Assembly: GCA_900759565.1 (NCBI GenBank)
Contig: CAAEVV010000043.1
Coordinates: 27,810-91,809 of the forward strand
Origin: an uncultured Collinsella sp.
GTDB lineage: Bacteria > Actinomycetota > Coriobacteriia > Coriobacteriales > Coriobacteriaceae
Direction: 5' to 3'
Length of the DNA: 64,000 bases
The notes beneath the pieces were generated by a model. It saw only the letters and a program-made list of their open reading frames with translations. It made no database searches and had not been told where the DNA came from. This document shows, one piece after another, positions 43,055-51,472 of the stretch (positions are counted from its first letter, which is position 1; the number at the start of each line of letters is the position of its first letter). The translations under genes were made by a program, and so were the position numbers.

Positions 43055-43894
43055 TTACGCCTCCTCGAGCTCGAGCTGGTTGTTGGCGATGTCCTGGGCG
43101 CTCGCGCGGTAGAGCTCGTCGATAAAGGCGACCTTAAAGCTCGCCGGGGCATCGGCGACGGCGGCAGCACGCGTGCCAGCGACGTTGTAGACGGCGGTGC
43201 CGCAGACGGCTGCCGTAAACGGGTCGGCGGCACAGGCGTACACGGCCAGTACGCCGCCTTGCGAGCAACCGCAACCGGTGATCTTGGACATGAGCGGGCT
43301 GCCGCCGTGGGACTTGGCCACGGTCGTGCCGTCGGTAATCAGGTCGACTTCGCCCGAGACCACAACGGCGCCGCCGGTGTAGCGGGCGAGCGCCACGGCG
43401 GCATCGCGGGCGGCGTCTACCGTGTCGGTGGTATCGACACCGCGTACGCGGCTCAGATCAGCCGCCTCGCCCTCAAGACCCCACAGGCCGGCGAGCGCGA
43501 TGATCTCGGAGGCGTTGCCGCGCACGATGGCGGGCTTGTACTGCTTGAGCTCGTTGACCAGCTGGGTGCGCAGGCTACCGATACCCAGGCCCACCGGATC
43601 GAGCACCCAGGGCTTGCCGGCGTCGTGTGCCGCCTTCGCCGCGCGGGGAATCGTCTGCTCGTAGATAGGGAAGAGCGTGCCCATGTTGAGATAGATGGCG
43701 CTGCCGCCGGCAACGAGCGCTTCGCCCTCGTCGGGCAGATAGACCATGGCGGCCGATCCGCCCACGGCGAGCTGTGCGTTGGCGACAAAGTCGATCGTCA
43801 CCGTGTTGGTGATGGAGCCGGCCATCGGATTGGTGGCGCGAATTTCCTCTACGGCCTTGACCATATGTTGCTTAAGCTGTTCCGAATCAATCAC
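43055..43894 (-). CDS. thiM: Hydroxyethylthiazole kinase
   Basis: 279 aa from GTG 43894, preceded by AAGGAGG; an upstream extension runs into the riboswitch. ThiM signatures: TNTVTIDFVANAQLAVGGSAAM, GSAIYLNMGTL, VLDPVGLG, and the catalytic GCGCSQGG. Phosphorylates thiazole alcohol with ATP for thiamine salvage. First gene of the operon after the TPP riboswitch. No thiD, thiC or thiG near it, so the pyrimidine part must come from elsewhere. Confidence 0.92.
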   Translation of the reverse strand: MIDSEQLKQHMVKAVEEIRATNPMAGSITNTVTIDFVANAQLAVGGSAAMVYLPDEGEALVAGGSAIYLNMGTLFPIYEQTIPRAAKAAHDAGKPWVLDPVGLGIGSLRTQLVNELKQYKPAIVRGNASEIIALAGLWGLEGEAADLSRVRGVDTTDTVDAARDAAVALARYTGGAVVVSGEVDLITDGTTVAKSHGGSPLMSKITGCGCSQGGVLAVYACAADPFTAAVCGTAVYNVAGTRAAAVADAPASFKVAFIDELYRASAQDIANNQLELEEA

Positions 43895-43916
43895 TGCACA
43901 TGCCTCCTTGGCATAG

Positions 43917-43947
43917 AAAAGGGGCGCTGTGCATAGACAGCGCCCCT
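43917..43947 (-). terminator. Terminator stem of the TPP riboswitch
   Basis: GGGGCGCTGT and ACAGCGCCCC pair around GCATAG; on the minus strand the stem is followed by TTTT. It lies directly downstream of the aptamer and just ahead of the thiM ribosome-binding site, where a riboswitch-controlled terminator is expected. Confidence 0.8.
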
Positions 43948-43962
43948 GTAAAGGCGGCATGC

Positions 43963-44046
43963 TCCCTACGCCAGCATTAACTGACAGGTTCAAAGGATTG
44001 GGCCCATTGCCCTCTCAGCCTTGTGGTTTGCACCGCCGGCACTCCC
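43963..44046 (-). promoter_or_regulatory. TPP (THI-box) riboswitch aptamer
   Basis: Read on the minus strand it shows GGGAGTGCCGGC, then GGCTGAGAGGG, CCTTTGAACCTG, and ATGCTGGCGTAGGGA. These are the conserved blocks of the THI element in correct order. It controls the thiM operon by binding thiamine pyrophosphate. Confidence 0.95.
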
Positions 44047-44117
44047 GCATCGAATCTGTTGTTCCCTATACTAGCGCACCGTTACAATGGTTACGGTGAA
44101 AATGACTGGGGGACTCT

Positions 44118-45026
44118 ATGATCAAACTTGTGCTGACCGATATGGACGATACGCTGATTCCAGCCGGGCATGACGGCGCCAGCGACTACGCCATTGAGGG
44201 TATTCATGCCATGCAGGCGGCGGGTTTGCAATTTGGGCCGGTTTCGGGTCGTCAGCCGTCCGCGATGGGCTGGATGTTCAAAAACCGTTCCGAGTGTTTT
44301 TCGACCGGTGCGTTCTGTAACGGCCAGGTGATGTTTGTGGACGGCGAGGTGGTAGCCTCGCATGCGACCGGCAACGCCGCCCTTATGCGTTTGGCTGACT
44401 ACTTGGAGCAAGAGACCGACGATACGTACCTGAAGGTCTACAGTCTGGGTGATGATTTTTGGGACAACGATGCCTATTGCGTGACGAGCGATCCCGAGCG
44501 CGTGCGTCGCGCCATGGAGTCGGGCGGCAACGCGTGGCTCAAAGGCGAAGAGGCCCCGTGCCGCCCCGTCGTCGATGAGACGCCGGTGTTTAAGGCGAAT
44601 ATCTGGAGTGCCCGTTCACGTGAGGAGCTCGCGGAGCTACGCGAGCGCGTTGCCGCTGAGGTGCCGGAACTCTCGCTTGTGTTTCCCAACAACCGTGTGC
44701 GCCTGTTTGACATCCTTCCGGCCGGTTGGGACAAGGGCTGCGCTGCGCTGGAGCTGGCGCGCGCTTTGGGCCTGACGCCCGATGAGGTGGCTGTATTTGG
44801 CGATTCCGATAACGATTTGCCCATGATCGATGCCGTTCCCAACTCCGTTGCAGTCGCCAATGCCAACGAGGCCGTCACGGCTGCCGCGCGCTGGCATATC
44901 GGCGCCGCGGCAGATGATGCGGTCGCCGGGGCTCTGCATCAGATTGCCGCCTGCGCCGCGACGGGGGAGATGCCGTCGTTTATGCGTCAGGAGGGTGCAG
45001 CCGACGCGAATCTCGCGAACAGCTAA
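44118..45026 (+). CDS. Cof-type HAD-family phosphatase
   Basis: 302 aa. HAD motif I LTDMDDTLI (nucleophile Asp), motif II/III with FGPVSGRQPS, and motif IV GDSDNDLPMI; the C2B-type cap and IDAVPNSVAVANANE segment are typical of Cof/YidA proteins that dephosphorylate sugar phosphates or cofactors. ATG after GGGGGACTCT. A LysR gene follows 10 bases later and may be co-transcribed. Substrate unknown. Confidence 0.88.
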   Translation: MIKLVLTDMDDTLIPAGHDGASDYAIEGIHAMQAAGLQFGPVSGRQPSAMGWMFKNRSECFSTGAFCNGQVMFVDGEVVASHATGNAALMRLADYLEQETDDTYLKVYSLGDDFWDNDAYCVTSDPERVRRAMESGGNAWLKGEEAPCRPVVDETPVFKANIWSARSREELAELRERVAAEVPELSLVFPNNRVRLFDILPAGWDKGCAALELARALGLTPDEVAVFGDSDNDLPMIDAVPNSVAVANANEAVTAAARWHIGAAADDAVAGALHQIAACAATGEMPSFMRQEGAADANLANS

Positions 45027-45036
45027 GGAGACAGCC

Positions 45037-45933
45037 ATGAAGCTCCAGCAGCTCAGATATGTCGTCAAAGTTGCCGAATGCGGAAGCATTACCGAGGCCT
45101 CGCGCCGACTCTTTGTGTCGCAGCCTTCGATTACCGCGTCGATCCGCGACCTCGAAAACGAGATGGGCGTGCATATCTTCGAGCGCACCAACAAGGGCGT
45201 CATTGTGTCCGAGGAAGGCGAGACCTTCTTGGGCTATGCGCGCCAGGTGCTCGACCAGGCCGACCTGCTCGAGGGCAAGTACAAGGGCGCATCCGAGCAG
45301 GTGCCGCACTTTAGTGTGAGCTGCCAGCATTATTCCTTTGCCGTCAACGCGTTTGTCGACGTGATCCGCGAGTTCGATGCCGCGCGTTACGACTTCACCC
45401 TGCGCGAGGAGCAGACTCACGAGATTATCGAGGATGTCGCGCATATGAAAAGCGAACTGGGCATCCTGTACTTGTCCGAGCATAACCGCGAGGTCATCGA
45501 GCGCATGCTGGTGGCCAACGAGCTCGTGTTCGAAGGACTCTTCTGCGCCACGCCGCATGTCTTCGTCTGCGCCGACCATCCGCTGGCGGACCGCGCCAGC
45601 GTGACGCTCGAGGATCTGGAAGACTACCCGTTCCTGTCCTACGAGCAGGGCAGCTACAACTCGTTTTACTATTCCGAGGAGCTGACCTCGACGTTCGAGC
45701 GTCGCAAAAATATCCGCGTGCGCGACCGTGCGACGTTGTTCAATTTGGCCATGGGCCTCAACGGCTACACGGTATGCTCGGGCGTGATCAGCCACGAGCT
45801 CAACGGCCCCGGCATTATCTCGATTCCGCTCGACGTGGACGAGTACATGGAGATTGGCATCATCACGCGCAAGAACACGACGCTTACGCGCTACGGTCGG
45901 GCCTATATCGACGCGATTCGTCAGCATATCTAG
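45037..45933 (+). CDS. LysR-family transcriptional regulator
   Basis: 298 aa from ATG 45037, after AAGGAG. HTH at about 1-60 (GSITEASRRLFVSQPSITASI), then effector domain. Downstream on the same strand, the 155-base gap to the MetE-like gene has a perfect 7-7-7 inverted repeat (45981-46001). The gene placement resembles a MetR-like regulator next to a methionine-synthesis gene, but the sequence does not show more. Co-transcription with the HAD gene is likely. Confidence 0.88.
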   Translation: MKLQQLRYVVKVAECGSITEASRRLFVSQPSITASIRDLENEMGVHIFERTNKGVIVSEEGETFLGYARQVLDQADLLEGKYKGASEQVPHFSVSCQHYSFAVNAFVDVIREFDAARYDFTLREEQTHEIIEDVAHMKSELGILYLSEHNREVIERMLVANELVFEGLFCATPHVFVCADHPLADRASVTLEDLEDYPFLSYEQGSYNSFYYSEELTSTFERRKNIRVRDRATLFNLAMGLNGYTVCSGVISHELNGPGIISIPLDVDEYMEIGIITRKNTTLTRYGRAYIDAIRQHI

Positions 45934-45980
45934 GCTGCTGTGCTCCGCACGGTTCAAGTCTCTTTATGACAGTCCAGACT

Positions 45981-46001
45981 GATATAGGAAACATCTATAT
46001 C
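45981..46001. promoter_or_regulatory. Inverted repeat upstream of the MetE-like gene, candidate LysR operator
   Basis: GATATAG-GAAACAT-CTATATC, perfect 7-bp arms with a 7-base spacer, about 88 bases before the MetE-like start. LTTR sites are commonly of this type. Confidence 0.55.
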
Positions 46002-46088
46002 AAACTGTTATAAACGTATATTTTACGATGGTCATATGAGCGCTCATACTCTGTCCCAGTAAAGCAACCAATGCAAAGGGAGATATCT

Positions 46089-47222
46089 ATGAGCACTTCG
46101 ATTCAACCGAACGCGCCGTTTCGCGCCGATATCATCGGCAGTTTTCTTCGTCCGCAGGCTGTAAAGGACGCCCGTGCCGCCTATGTCGCGGGTAAACTCG
46201 ACGCTTCCGGCCTTAAGGCCGTCGAGGACGATGCCATTCGCGATTTGGTGGTCAAGCAGAAGGCCGCCGGCCTGCAGGTGATCACCGATGGCGAGTTCCG
46301 CCGCAGCTACTGGCACCTCGATTTTATGTGGGGCCTTAACGGCATTGAGCGCCGCACCTCACGCACGGGTTATATGTTCCATGATGAGGAGACGACGGCC
46401 GACACCGCCGTGGTTACCGGTCCCATTAGCGGCGAGAACCACCCGTTCGTCGAGCATTTTAAGTTCGTCAAGGCGCTTGAGGGGGAGGGCCAGGTCGCAC
46501 GCCAGACCATTCCGGCGCCGATCCAGACGTTCTCTGAGGTCACGCTCGATCGCTGCGACGGCCAGCAGGAGAGCCTGCGCGCTGTCTATAAGACCGATGA
46601 GGAACTTGCCGACGCCATTGCGGCCGTTTATCGCACGGTGATCGCCGACCTGTACGCAGCAGGCTGCCGCAACATCCAATTTGATGACTGCACCTGGGGC
46701 ATCTATTGCGATACCGACTTTGTGTCCAAGACCGGCATGAGCCCGGTTGACCTGCAAAAGGTGAGCGAGCTGGGCGTGGCGCTCAACAATGCCGCCATCG
46801 CGGGCAAGCCCGACGATCTGGTTATCAACACGCACGTGTGCCGCGGCAACTATCACTCCACGTATGCCTTCGAGGGTGGTTACGATCCCATTGCGCCGTA
46901 CCTGTTCGCACATGAGAACGTCGACGCGTTCTACCTTGAGTTCGATACGCCACGCGCCGGTGGCTTTGAGCCGCTCAAGTACGTTGCTCCCGGCAAGAAG
47001 GTCGTGCTGGGCCTGGTGACCACCAAGGCGGCTGAGCTTGAGGACGAGGACGTTATCGTCGAACGTATCCACGAGGCCGCAAAGTATGTGCCGCTCGAGA
47101 ACCTGTACCTGTCGCCCCAGTGCGGCTTTGCCAGCTGCGAGATTGGCAACAAGCTGACCGAGGACGAACAGTGGGCAAAGATCGCGCTGGTCAAGCGCAT
47201 TGCCGAGCGCGTTTGGAAGTAA
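46089..47222 (+). CDS. MetE C-terminal-like methyltransferase (YxjG/YxjH type)
   Basis: 377 aa from ATG 46089, after GGGAG. Only the catalytic C-terminal half of cobalamin-independent methionine synthase is present, as in YxjG/YxjH. Features: IGSFLRPQAVKDARAA, TDGEFRRSYWHLDFMW, DDCTWG, HVCRGNYHS and QCGFASCEIG; His and Cys of the last two are metal ligands that activate a thiol. Likely methyl transfer to homocysteine or another thiol with a small methyl donor. The methyl donor is uncertain because the folate-binding N-terminal half is missing. Probably controlled by the preceding LysR. Confidence 0.85.
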   Translation: MSTSIQPNAPFRADIIGSFLRPQAVKDARAAYVAGKLDASGLKAVEDDAIRDLVVKQKAAGLQVITDGEFRRSYWHLDFMWGLNGIERRTSRTGYMFHDEETTADTAVVTGPISGENHPFVEHFKFVKALEGEGQVARQTIPAPIQTFSEVTLDRCDGQQESLRAVYKTDEELADAIAAVYRTVIADLYAAGCRNIQFDDCTWGIYCDTDFVSKTGMSPVDLQKVSELGVALNNAAIAGKPDDLVINTHVCRGNYHSTYAFEGGYDPIAPYLFAHENVDAFYLEFDTPRAGGFEPLKYVAPGKKVVLGLVTTKAAELEDEDVIVERIHEAAKYVPLENLYLSPQCGFASCEIGNKLTEDEQWAKIALVKRIAERVWK

Positions 47223-47345
47223 CGCTACCGCTCGCAGGTGACGGCGCGCGCGAGACATGATGTATCACGTACAATGGTCCGGATCGTATCGTTCGGGCAG
47301 GTTATCCGATATGCCTGATCGCCCTTCCATCATGAAAGGACTTCC

Positions 47346-47399
47346 ATGTCCCAATCCTCGACGCCCGCCGTATCTGAACTCGAGGAGACTGTCGAATAG
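47346..47399 (+). other. 17-codon mini-ORF with a good ribosome-binding site
   Basis: ATG follows GAAAGGA; the reading MSQSSTPAVSELEETVE ends in tandem TAG TAG. A TACAAT box lies about 75 bases upstream (47270s). It may be the truncated head of a lost gene or a tiny peptide. Intergenic 47223-47456 holds nothing else except the terminator. Confidence 0.35.
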
Positions 47400-47420
47400 T
47401 AGTTGTGTTCAGCTAAATCA

Positions 47421-47457
47421 AAAAATGGCGCCCGTGCGTACGCGTGGACGCCATTTT
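47421..47457. terminator. Bidirectional terminator ahead of the esterase stop
   Basis: AAAAATGGCG and CGCCATTTTT flank an inner stem. Adjacent to the minus-strand esterase stop; A and T runs on both sides. Confidence 0.8.
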
Positions 47458-48170
47458 TAATGCGTCAGTATCCAGTGGATGCCGCGCGCCATGCGCAGGT
47501 CAGTTTGGGCAAAATGATTGCCGGGGTTGAGCTCCAGCGTTGTTGGGATGTCGCGCTCGATAAACAGCTCTTCCATCGCGCGCGTATCGTCGAGTACGTG
47601 CCGCATCATGCGGTTGGGCGTCTTGGTTTCCCTTTTACCGAGCGACAGATAGGCGGCGTCGGGCGTAGCTGTCATCGTGCGCTCGCGCGCGTAGTCGATA
47701 AAGCCGGGGAACCACAACGACCCCGATGCACTCGCTGCGCGCTCAAAGACATCTGTTTGCCAAAGTGCCCACAGTGCAAAAAGACCCGCCAACGAGTAGC
47801 CGGCAACGCCGCGCCAGGCGGGCGGTTGCGGGAGCGATGATTCGGCCTGGGGGATTATCTGCTTCAACAACTCGTCAAGAAAACCAGCAGCCTGTCCGCC
47901 AAAGGGCTCGGCATCTTGTATAGTTCCGTCGCATTCCCAGGGGCTCAGCTCGCGATTCCAATCGAGCCCTCCAATGGCGACAAGGGTGAACGGCGGGCAG
48001 TCGAGCTCTCGGCAGCGCTCGTAGACTTCACTACCGTCGCCCATAACCACGGGGAGGTAGATGACGGGCGCGCCTTCCACACACTCTGAATAAACGGTTA
48101 TCTGCTTATGATGCGCTTCCAAGGCAGGCTTCTCTCGGTGTTGTGATATTGACAGCCTCAATTGTCGCAC
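47457..48170 (-). CDS. Alpha/beta-hydrolase esterase (Esterase D / Fes-IroE-like)
   Basis: 237 aa from a GTG at 48170; no good SD, and a TTG about 45 bases further in is an alternative, so the start is unsure. Nucleophile elbow GYSLAGL, then a C-terminal His in NPGNHF. Family proteins cleave acyl esters such as siderophore or S-formylglutathione-type esters. Cytoplasmic, no signal. DGSEVYERC and TLVAIGGLDWNRELSPW match the first core strands of the IroE/Fes fold. No siderophore cluster nearby, so substrate is open. Confidence 0.78.
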   Translation of the reverse strand: MRQLRLSISQHREKPALEAHHKQITVYSECVEGAPVIYLPVVMGDGSEVYERCRELDCPPFTLVAIGGLDWNRELSPWECDGTIQDAEPFGGQAAGFLDELLKQIIPQAESSLPQPPAWRGVAGYSLAGLFALWALWQTDVFERAASASGSLWFPGFIDYARERTMTATPDAAYLSLGKRETKTPNRMMRHVLDDTRAMEELFIERDIPTTLELNPGNHFAQTDLRMARGIHWILTH

Positions 48171-48191
48171 GCTGGCACGGGGGCAGACGCT

Positions 48192-48232
48192 AAAAGAAAG
48201 GCGCGGAGCCGCTCGATGCGATTCCGCGCCTT
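48192..48232 (-). terminator. Terminator of the NCS2 permease gene
   Basis: TCCGCGCCTT and AAGGCGCGGA pair; on the minus strand the stem is followed by TCTTTTA. Lies between the permease stop (48260) and the esterase start. Confidence 0.8.
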
Positions 48233-48259
48233 GTTGTTTTGCTTTAGCAGACTATGCCG

Positions 48260-49570
48260 TTACGCCACGAAGAAGTAGACGAGGAAGGCAAGGGCTGCGA
48301 TCCACATAAGCGGCTTGATCTTGGAGGCCTCGCCCTTAAAGAGCGCGACGATCACGTAGGCGATGAAGCCCAGGCCAATGCCGGCAGAGATGGAGTAGGT
48401 GAAGGGCACGCCGGCGACAATCATGAACGCCGGGAAACCCTGCGACACGTCGGACCAGTCGATCTCGGAGGCTTCGCTCATCATGAGGTAGCCGACGTAG
48501 ACCAGAGCACCGCAGGTGGCGGCGCTGGAAACGATGGTGACGATGGGGGAGAAGAACGCGGCGAGAATGAACAGCACGCCGGTGGTGACGGAGGTGAGGC
48601 CCGTGCGGCCACCGTCGGCAGCGCCAGAGGTGGACTCGACGAAGGTGGTGATGGAGGAGACGCCCATGAAACCGCCCACAGCAGCGGCGGCGGAGTCGAC
48701 GATCAGGATCTCCTTGATATTCTCGACGTTGCCGTCGTCGGTGAGGAACTCGCCCTGCTTGGCCACGGCCATCGCGGTGCCCATGGTGTCGAAGAAGTCA
48801 CTCATGAGCAGCGAGAACGAGATGACGAGGAGCGCGGGGTCGGTAAGGACCTTGACGATGGCGGGCACGCCGCCGGCGTCGGCGATGGGGCCACCAATGC
48901 TCGAGAAATCGAGCGGGGCGATGATACCGGTCGGAGCCTGGGTCACACCTAGGGGGATACCGGCGATGACGGCGACGACGATGCCGATGAGCAGCGAGCC
49001 GGGGACGTTACGGCAGGCGAGGGCGACCGTCACCAGGATGGAGATGATGCCGACGATGAAGGTGGGGGAGGTGATGTCGCCCAGACCGACGAGTGTACCG
49101 GCGCCAGCGGTGATAATGCCGGCATCGCACAGGCCAATCATGGCGATGAACAGGCCCAGACCCACCGAGATGGCGTGACGCAGGACAACCGGGATGGCGT
49201 CCATGATGGCCTCACGCAGGCCACAAAGCACGAGCAGCAAGATGACGACGCCCTCAAGGAAGATGACGCTCATGGCCACGTGCCAGTCACCGCCGCAGAC
49301 GGTGGTGGTGATTCCAGCGATCATCGCGTTGACGCCTAAGCCCGATGCGCAGGCGAGCGGGCGGTTGGCGAAGATGCCCATGCAGATGGTCATGATGCCG
49401 GCGCCCAGGCAGGTGGCGCAGGCGAGCGCTCCCGCATCGATGCCAGCACCCGAGAGCACCGCGGGGTTGACGGCGATGATGTAGGCCATCGCCAGGAATG
49501 TTGTCAGTCCAGCGCGGAGTTCGGTCCCGATTGTGGACTTGCGCTCGCTGACGTGAAATAGTTCGTCCAT
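48260..49570 (-). CDS. NCS2-family purine (guanine/hypoxanthine-type) permease
   Basis: 436 aa from ATG 49570, after AAGGAAAGGG; a longer start is not supported. AzgA/PbuG-like: GLTTFLAMAYIIAVNPAVLS, FANRPLACASGLGVNAM, and LMSDFFDTMGTAMA. About 13 TM segments. Transports adenine, guanine or hypoxanthine by proton symport. I looked for a purine riboswitch in the 193-base divergent gap (49571-49763) and saw none. Divergent from the deformylase-like gene. Confidence 0.9.
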   Translation of the reverse strand: MDELFHVSERKSTIGTELRAGLTTFLAMAYIIAVNPAVLSGAGIDAGALACATCLGAGIMTICMGIFANRPLACASGLGVNAMIAGITTTVCGGDWHVAMSVIFLEGVVILLLVLCGLREAIMDAIPVVLRHAISVGLGLFIAMIGLCDAGIITAGAGTLVGLGDITSPTFIVGIISILVTVALACRNVPGSLLIGIVVAVIAGIPLGVTQAPTGIIAPLDFSSIGGPIADAGGVPAIVKVLTDPALLVISFSLLMSDFFDTMGTAMAVAKQGEFLTDDGNVENIKEILIVDSAAAAVGGFMGVSSITTFVESTSGAADGGRTGLTSVTTGVLFILAAFFSPIVTIVSSAATCGALVYVGYLMMSEASEIDWSDVSQGFPAFMIVAGVPFTYSISAGIGLGFIAYVIVALFKGEASKIKPLMWIAALAFLVYFFVA

Positions 49571-49763
49571 GCATACCCTTTCCTTGTTCGGCCCCGAGTT
49601 TAGGCCGATTGACACGAACTCACCCACTATATCGCCTTTGTGAAGTTGGTGTTCCTCACATGTTGATGTTCGGCGGTTTGTAACGGACGGGCGGTATCTT
49701 TCGCATGAAATTGTGTAGGTACCGTATACTTAAGCGGTTACAACGACCCCTATGGAGGAACGT

Positions 49764-50183
49764 ATGATTAAAGAGCTCTGCCGCGACGAGGCTATCCTGT
49801 CTCAGCGTTGCGAGGTTGCGACTGTCGAGGACGAGTCGGTCGCTCAGGATCTGATTGATACCATCAAGTCGCTCGATGATGCCGGCTGCTTGGCCGCCAA
49901 CCAGATTGGCGTTACCAAGAAGGTTTGCGTCTACCTGGACGATGCCGGCGAGCCCCACGTACTCTACAACCCCCGTCTGGTGTTTGGCCTGGGTGCCAGC
50001 AAGATGGAGGAGAGCTGCCTGACGCACGAGGAGGTCACCAAGTCCACGCGCTATATCAAGTGCAAGGTTGCCTTTGACCAGATTGTCGACGGCAAGATGA
50101 AGGAGTGCCGCCGCGACTACGCGGGCTTTGAGGCACAGATGATCCAGCATATGATCGATCACTGTCTTGGAAAGTTGGTCTAA
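49764..50183 (+). CDS. Peptide-deformylase-like protein with HMIDH instead of HEIDH
   Basis: 139 aa from ATG 49764, after GGAGG. Motif I GCLAANQIG is present. Motif II is ESCLT (usual EGCLS). Motif III is QHMIDH (His, Met, Ile, Asp, His), so the catalytic Glu of HExxH is Met (codon ATG at 50151-50153), while both His and the Cys ligand are kept. Metal binding may persist, but deformylation should be weak or lost. A second deformylase at 63824-64000 has the intact HEIDH. The TAA stop (50181-50183) lies in the left arm of a large palindrome. Confidence 0.85.
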   Translation: MIKELCRDEAILSQRCEVATVEDESVAQDLIDTIKSLDDAGCLAANQIGVTKKVCVYLDDAGEPHVLYNPRLVFGLGASKMEESCLTHEEVTKSTRYIKCKVAFDQIVDGKMKECRRDYAGFEAQMIQHMIDHCLGKLV

Positions 50184-50284
50184 GGGGACCAAAGCACCGC
50201 ACCTTGCCGCTCAATCGTCGCTCGCGTACCTTAAGTACGCTTCGCTCCTCTTTCGTGGCAATCTGCGGCACTTTGACCCCTTAG
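50180..50284. repeat. Large palindromic element overlapping the deformylase-like stop
   Basis: Outer arms CTAAGGGGACC-AAAGCACCGC and GCGGCACTTTGACCCCTTAG are inverse copies; the core is GCGTAC-CTTAA-GTACGC (50224-50240). Total 105 bases. The left arm contains the TAA stop codon. It resembles a REP-like intergenic element; no mobility gene is seen. Confidence 0.7.
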
Positions 50285-50328
50285 ACGACCTGCGGGGTTA
50301 ACTTGGTTGAGTTTATCCTGCTTGAATA

Positions 50329-50364
50329 GTCCGGGCGTGACATTGTTGTCATGTCCGGGCTTTT
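50329..50364 (+). terminator. Terminator ahead of the choloylglycine hydrolase
   Basis: GTCCGGGCGTGACA and TGTCATGTCCGGGC pair closely, followed by TTTT. Likely ends the deformylase-like transcript and separates it from bsh. Confidence 0.8.
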
Positions 50365-50427
50365 GTGTTTAGCGCCTTTTTGTTTGGAGACAATGAAATT
50401 AGCAAGAACGTAAAGCTAGGAGGCGCT

Positions 50428-51393
50428 ATGTGTACGAGTATTCGATTTACCGATAATTCTGGCCACATGTATCTGGGCCGCAATCTCGACTGGAGCTTTG
50501 ACTACGGCCAACAGGTTCGCGTGATGCCGCGCGGGTTCCACATTCCGTATTCGTTTATCGACGACGCGACAGCGGCACACGCGGTGATCGGTATGTGCAT
50601 CGATTACAAGAACTATCCCATGTTTTTCGATTGCGGTAACGATGCGGGTCTGGCTGTGGCGGGGCTCAACTTTCCCGGCTATGCCGAGTATGCCGAGGGC
50701 CCTGTCGACGGCAAGACCAATATCGCGGCCTATGAGTTCCCCCTGTGGGTGGCAGCGACGTTCTCGACGGTCGATGAGGTCGAGGCCGCGCTGCGCGACA
50801 CGGTGATTGTCGCCAAATCTGCCGGAGAGGGGCTGGGCGTGTCGCTGCTCCATTGGATTATCGGCGACAGCCAGCGCAGCATCGTGGTCGAGATGATGGC
50901 TGACGGTCTGCATGTATACGACGATCCGGTCGACACCCTTGCCAACCAGCCGACCTTCCCGTGGCACATGGAAAACCTGCGCACCTATATCACCGCCACA
51001 AGCGATTTTCCGCAGACGGCGACATGGCGTGGCGCCGAGCTCAAGCCCTATGGAGCCGGTGCCGGCATGCGCGGCATTCCGGGCGATTGCTATTCGCCGA
51101 GCCGTTTTGTAAAGGCGGCGTACCTCAATGCCAATTACCCGCAAAAGGAGAGCGAGACCGAAAACGTCGTTCGCATGTTCCGCTCGCTCGAGGGCGTGGT
51201 GATGATCGAGGGAGCGTCCAGGATGGGCGATGGCAAGTTCGAGAAGACTATCTACACCGGATGCTTTAGCGCGCGCACGGGCAATTATTACTACGCGATG
51301 TATGGGGATCCGTCGATTCGCTACGTGAGCCTGATGGATGCCGAGGGCGCGAGCCCCGATAGGCTCGTGGTTCCCGAGCCGCGCCGTTCGTAG
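50428..51393 (+). CDS. bsh: Choloylglycine hydrolase / bile salt hydrolase family
   Basis: 321 aa from ATG 50428, after TAGGAGG. Ntn-hydrolase of the C59 family: Cys2 directly after the initiator Met, which becomes the N-terminal nucleophile after Met removal; Arg18 and Asp21 in GRNLDW; Asn81 (NF after AGL); Asn near 174 (LANQP) and Arg near 225 (SPSRF). These are all the catalytic positions of BSH/PVA. Bile salt hydrolase would deconjugate taurine/glycine bile acids in the gut; penicillin V acylase activity is the alternative. No signal peptide, so cytoplasmic. Confidence 0.88.
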   Translation: MCTSIRFTDNSGHMYLGRNLDWSFDYGQQVRVMPRGFHIPYSFIDDATAAHAVIGMCIDYKNYPMFFDCGNDAGLAVAGLNFPGYAEYAEGPVDGKTNIAAYEFPLWVAATFSTVDEVEAALRDTVIVAKSAGEGLGVSLLHWIIGDSQRSIVVEMMADGLHVYDDPVDTLANQPTFPWHMENLRTYITATSDFPQTATWRGAELKPYGAGAGMRGIPGDCYSPSRFVKAAYLNANYPQKESETENVVRMFRSLEGVVMIEGASRMGDGKFEKTIYTGCFSARTGNYYYAMYGDPSIRYVSLMDAEGASPDRLVVPEPRRS

Positions 51394-51414
51394 CCGATAG
51401 CTTTACCGCAATGC

Positions 51415-51455
51415 AAAACGGCCCTGCATCTCCCGTGAGGTGCAGGGCCGCTTTC
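51415..51455. terminator. Bidirectional terminator between bsh and kup
   Basis: AAAACGGCCCTGCATCTC and GAGGTGCAGGGCCGCTTT pair with an inner loop CCGT. Lies between convergent genes; A and T runs at each side. Confidence 0.8.
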
Positions 51456-51472
51456 GTTGATTTGTGACGTCG

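Noticed and set aside
49571..49763. Purine riboswitch ahead of the NCS2 permease
   Set aside because: The conserved purine-aptamer junction strings were not present on the minus strand of this gap.
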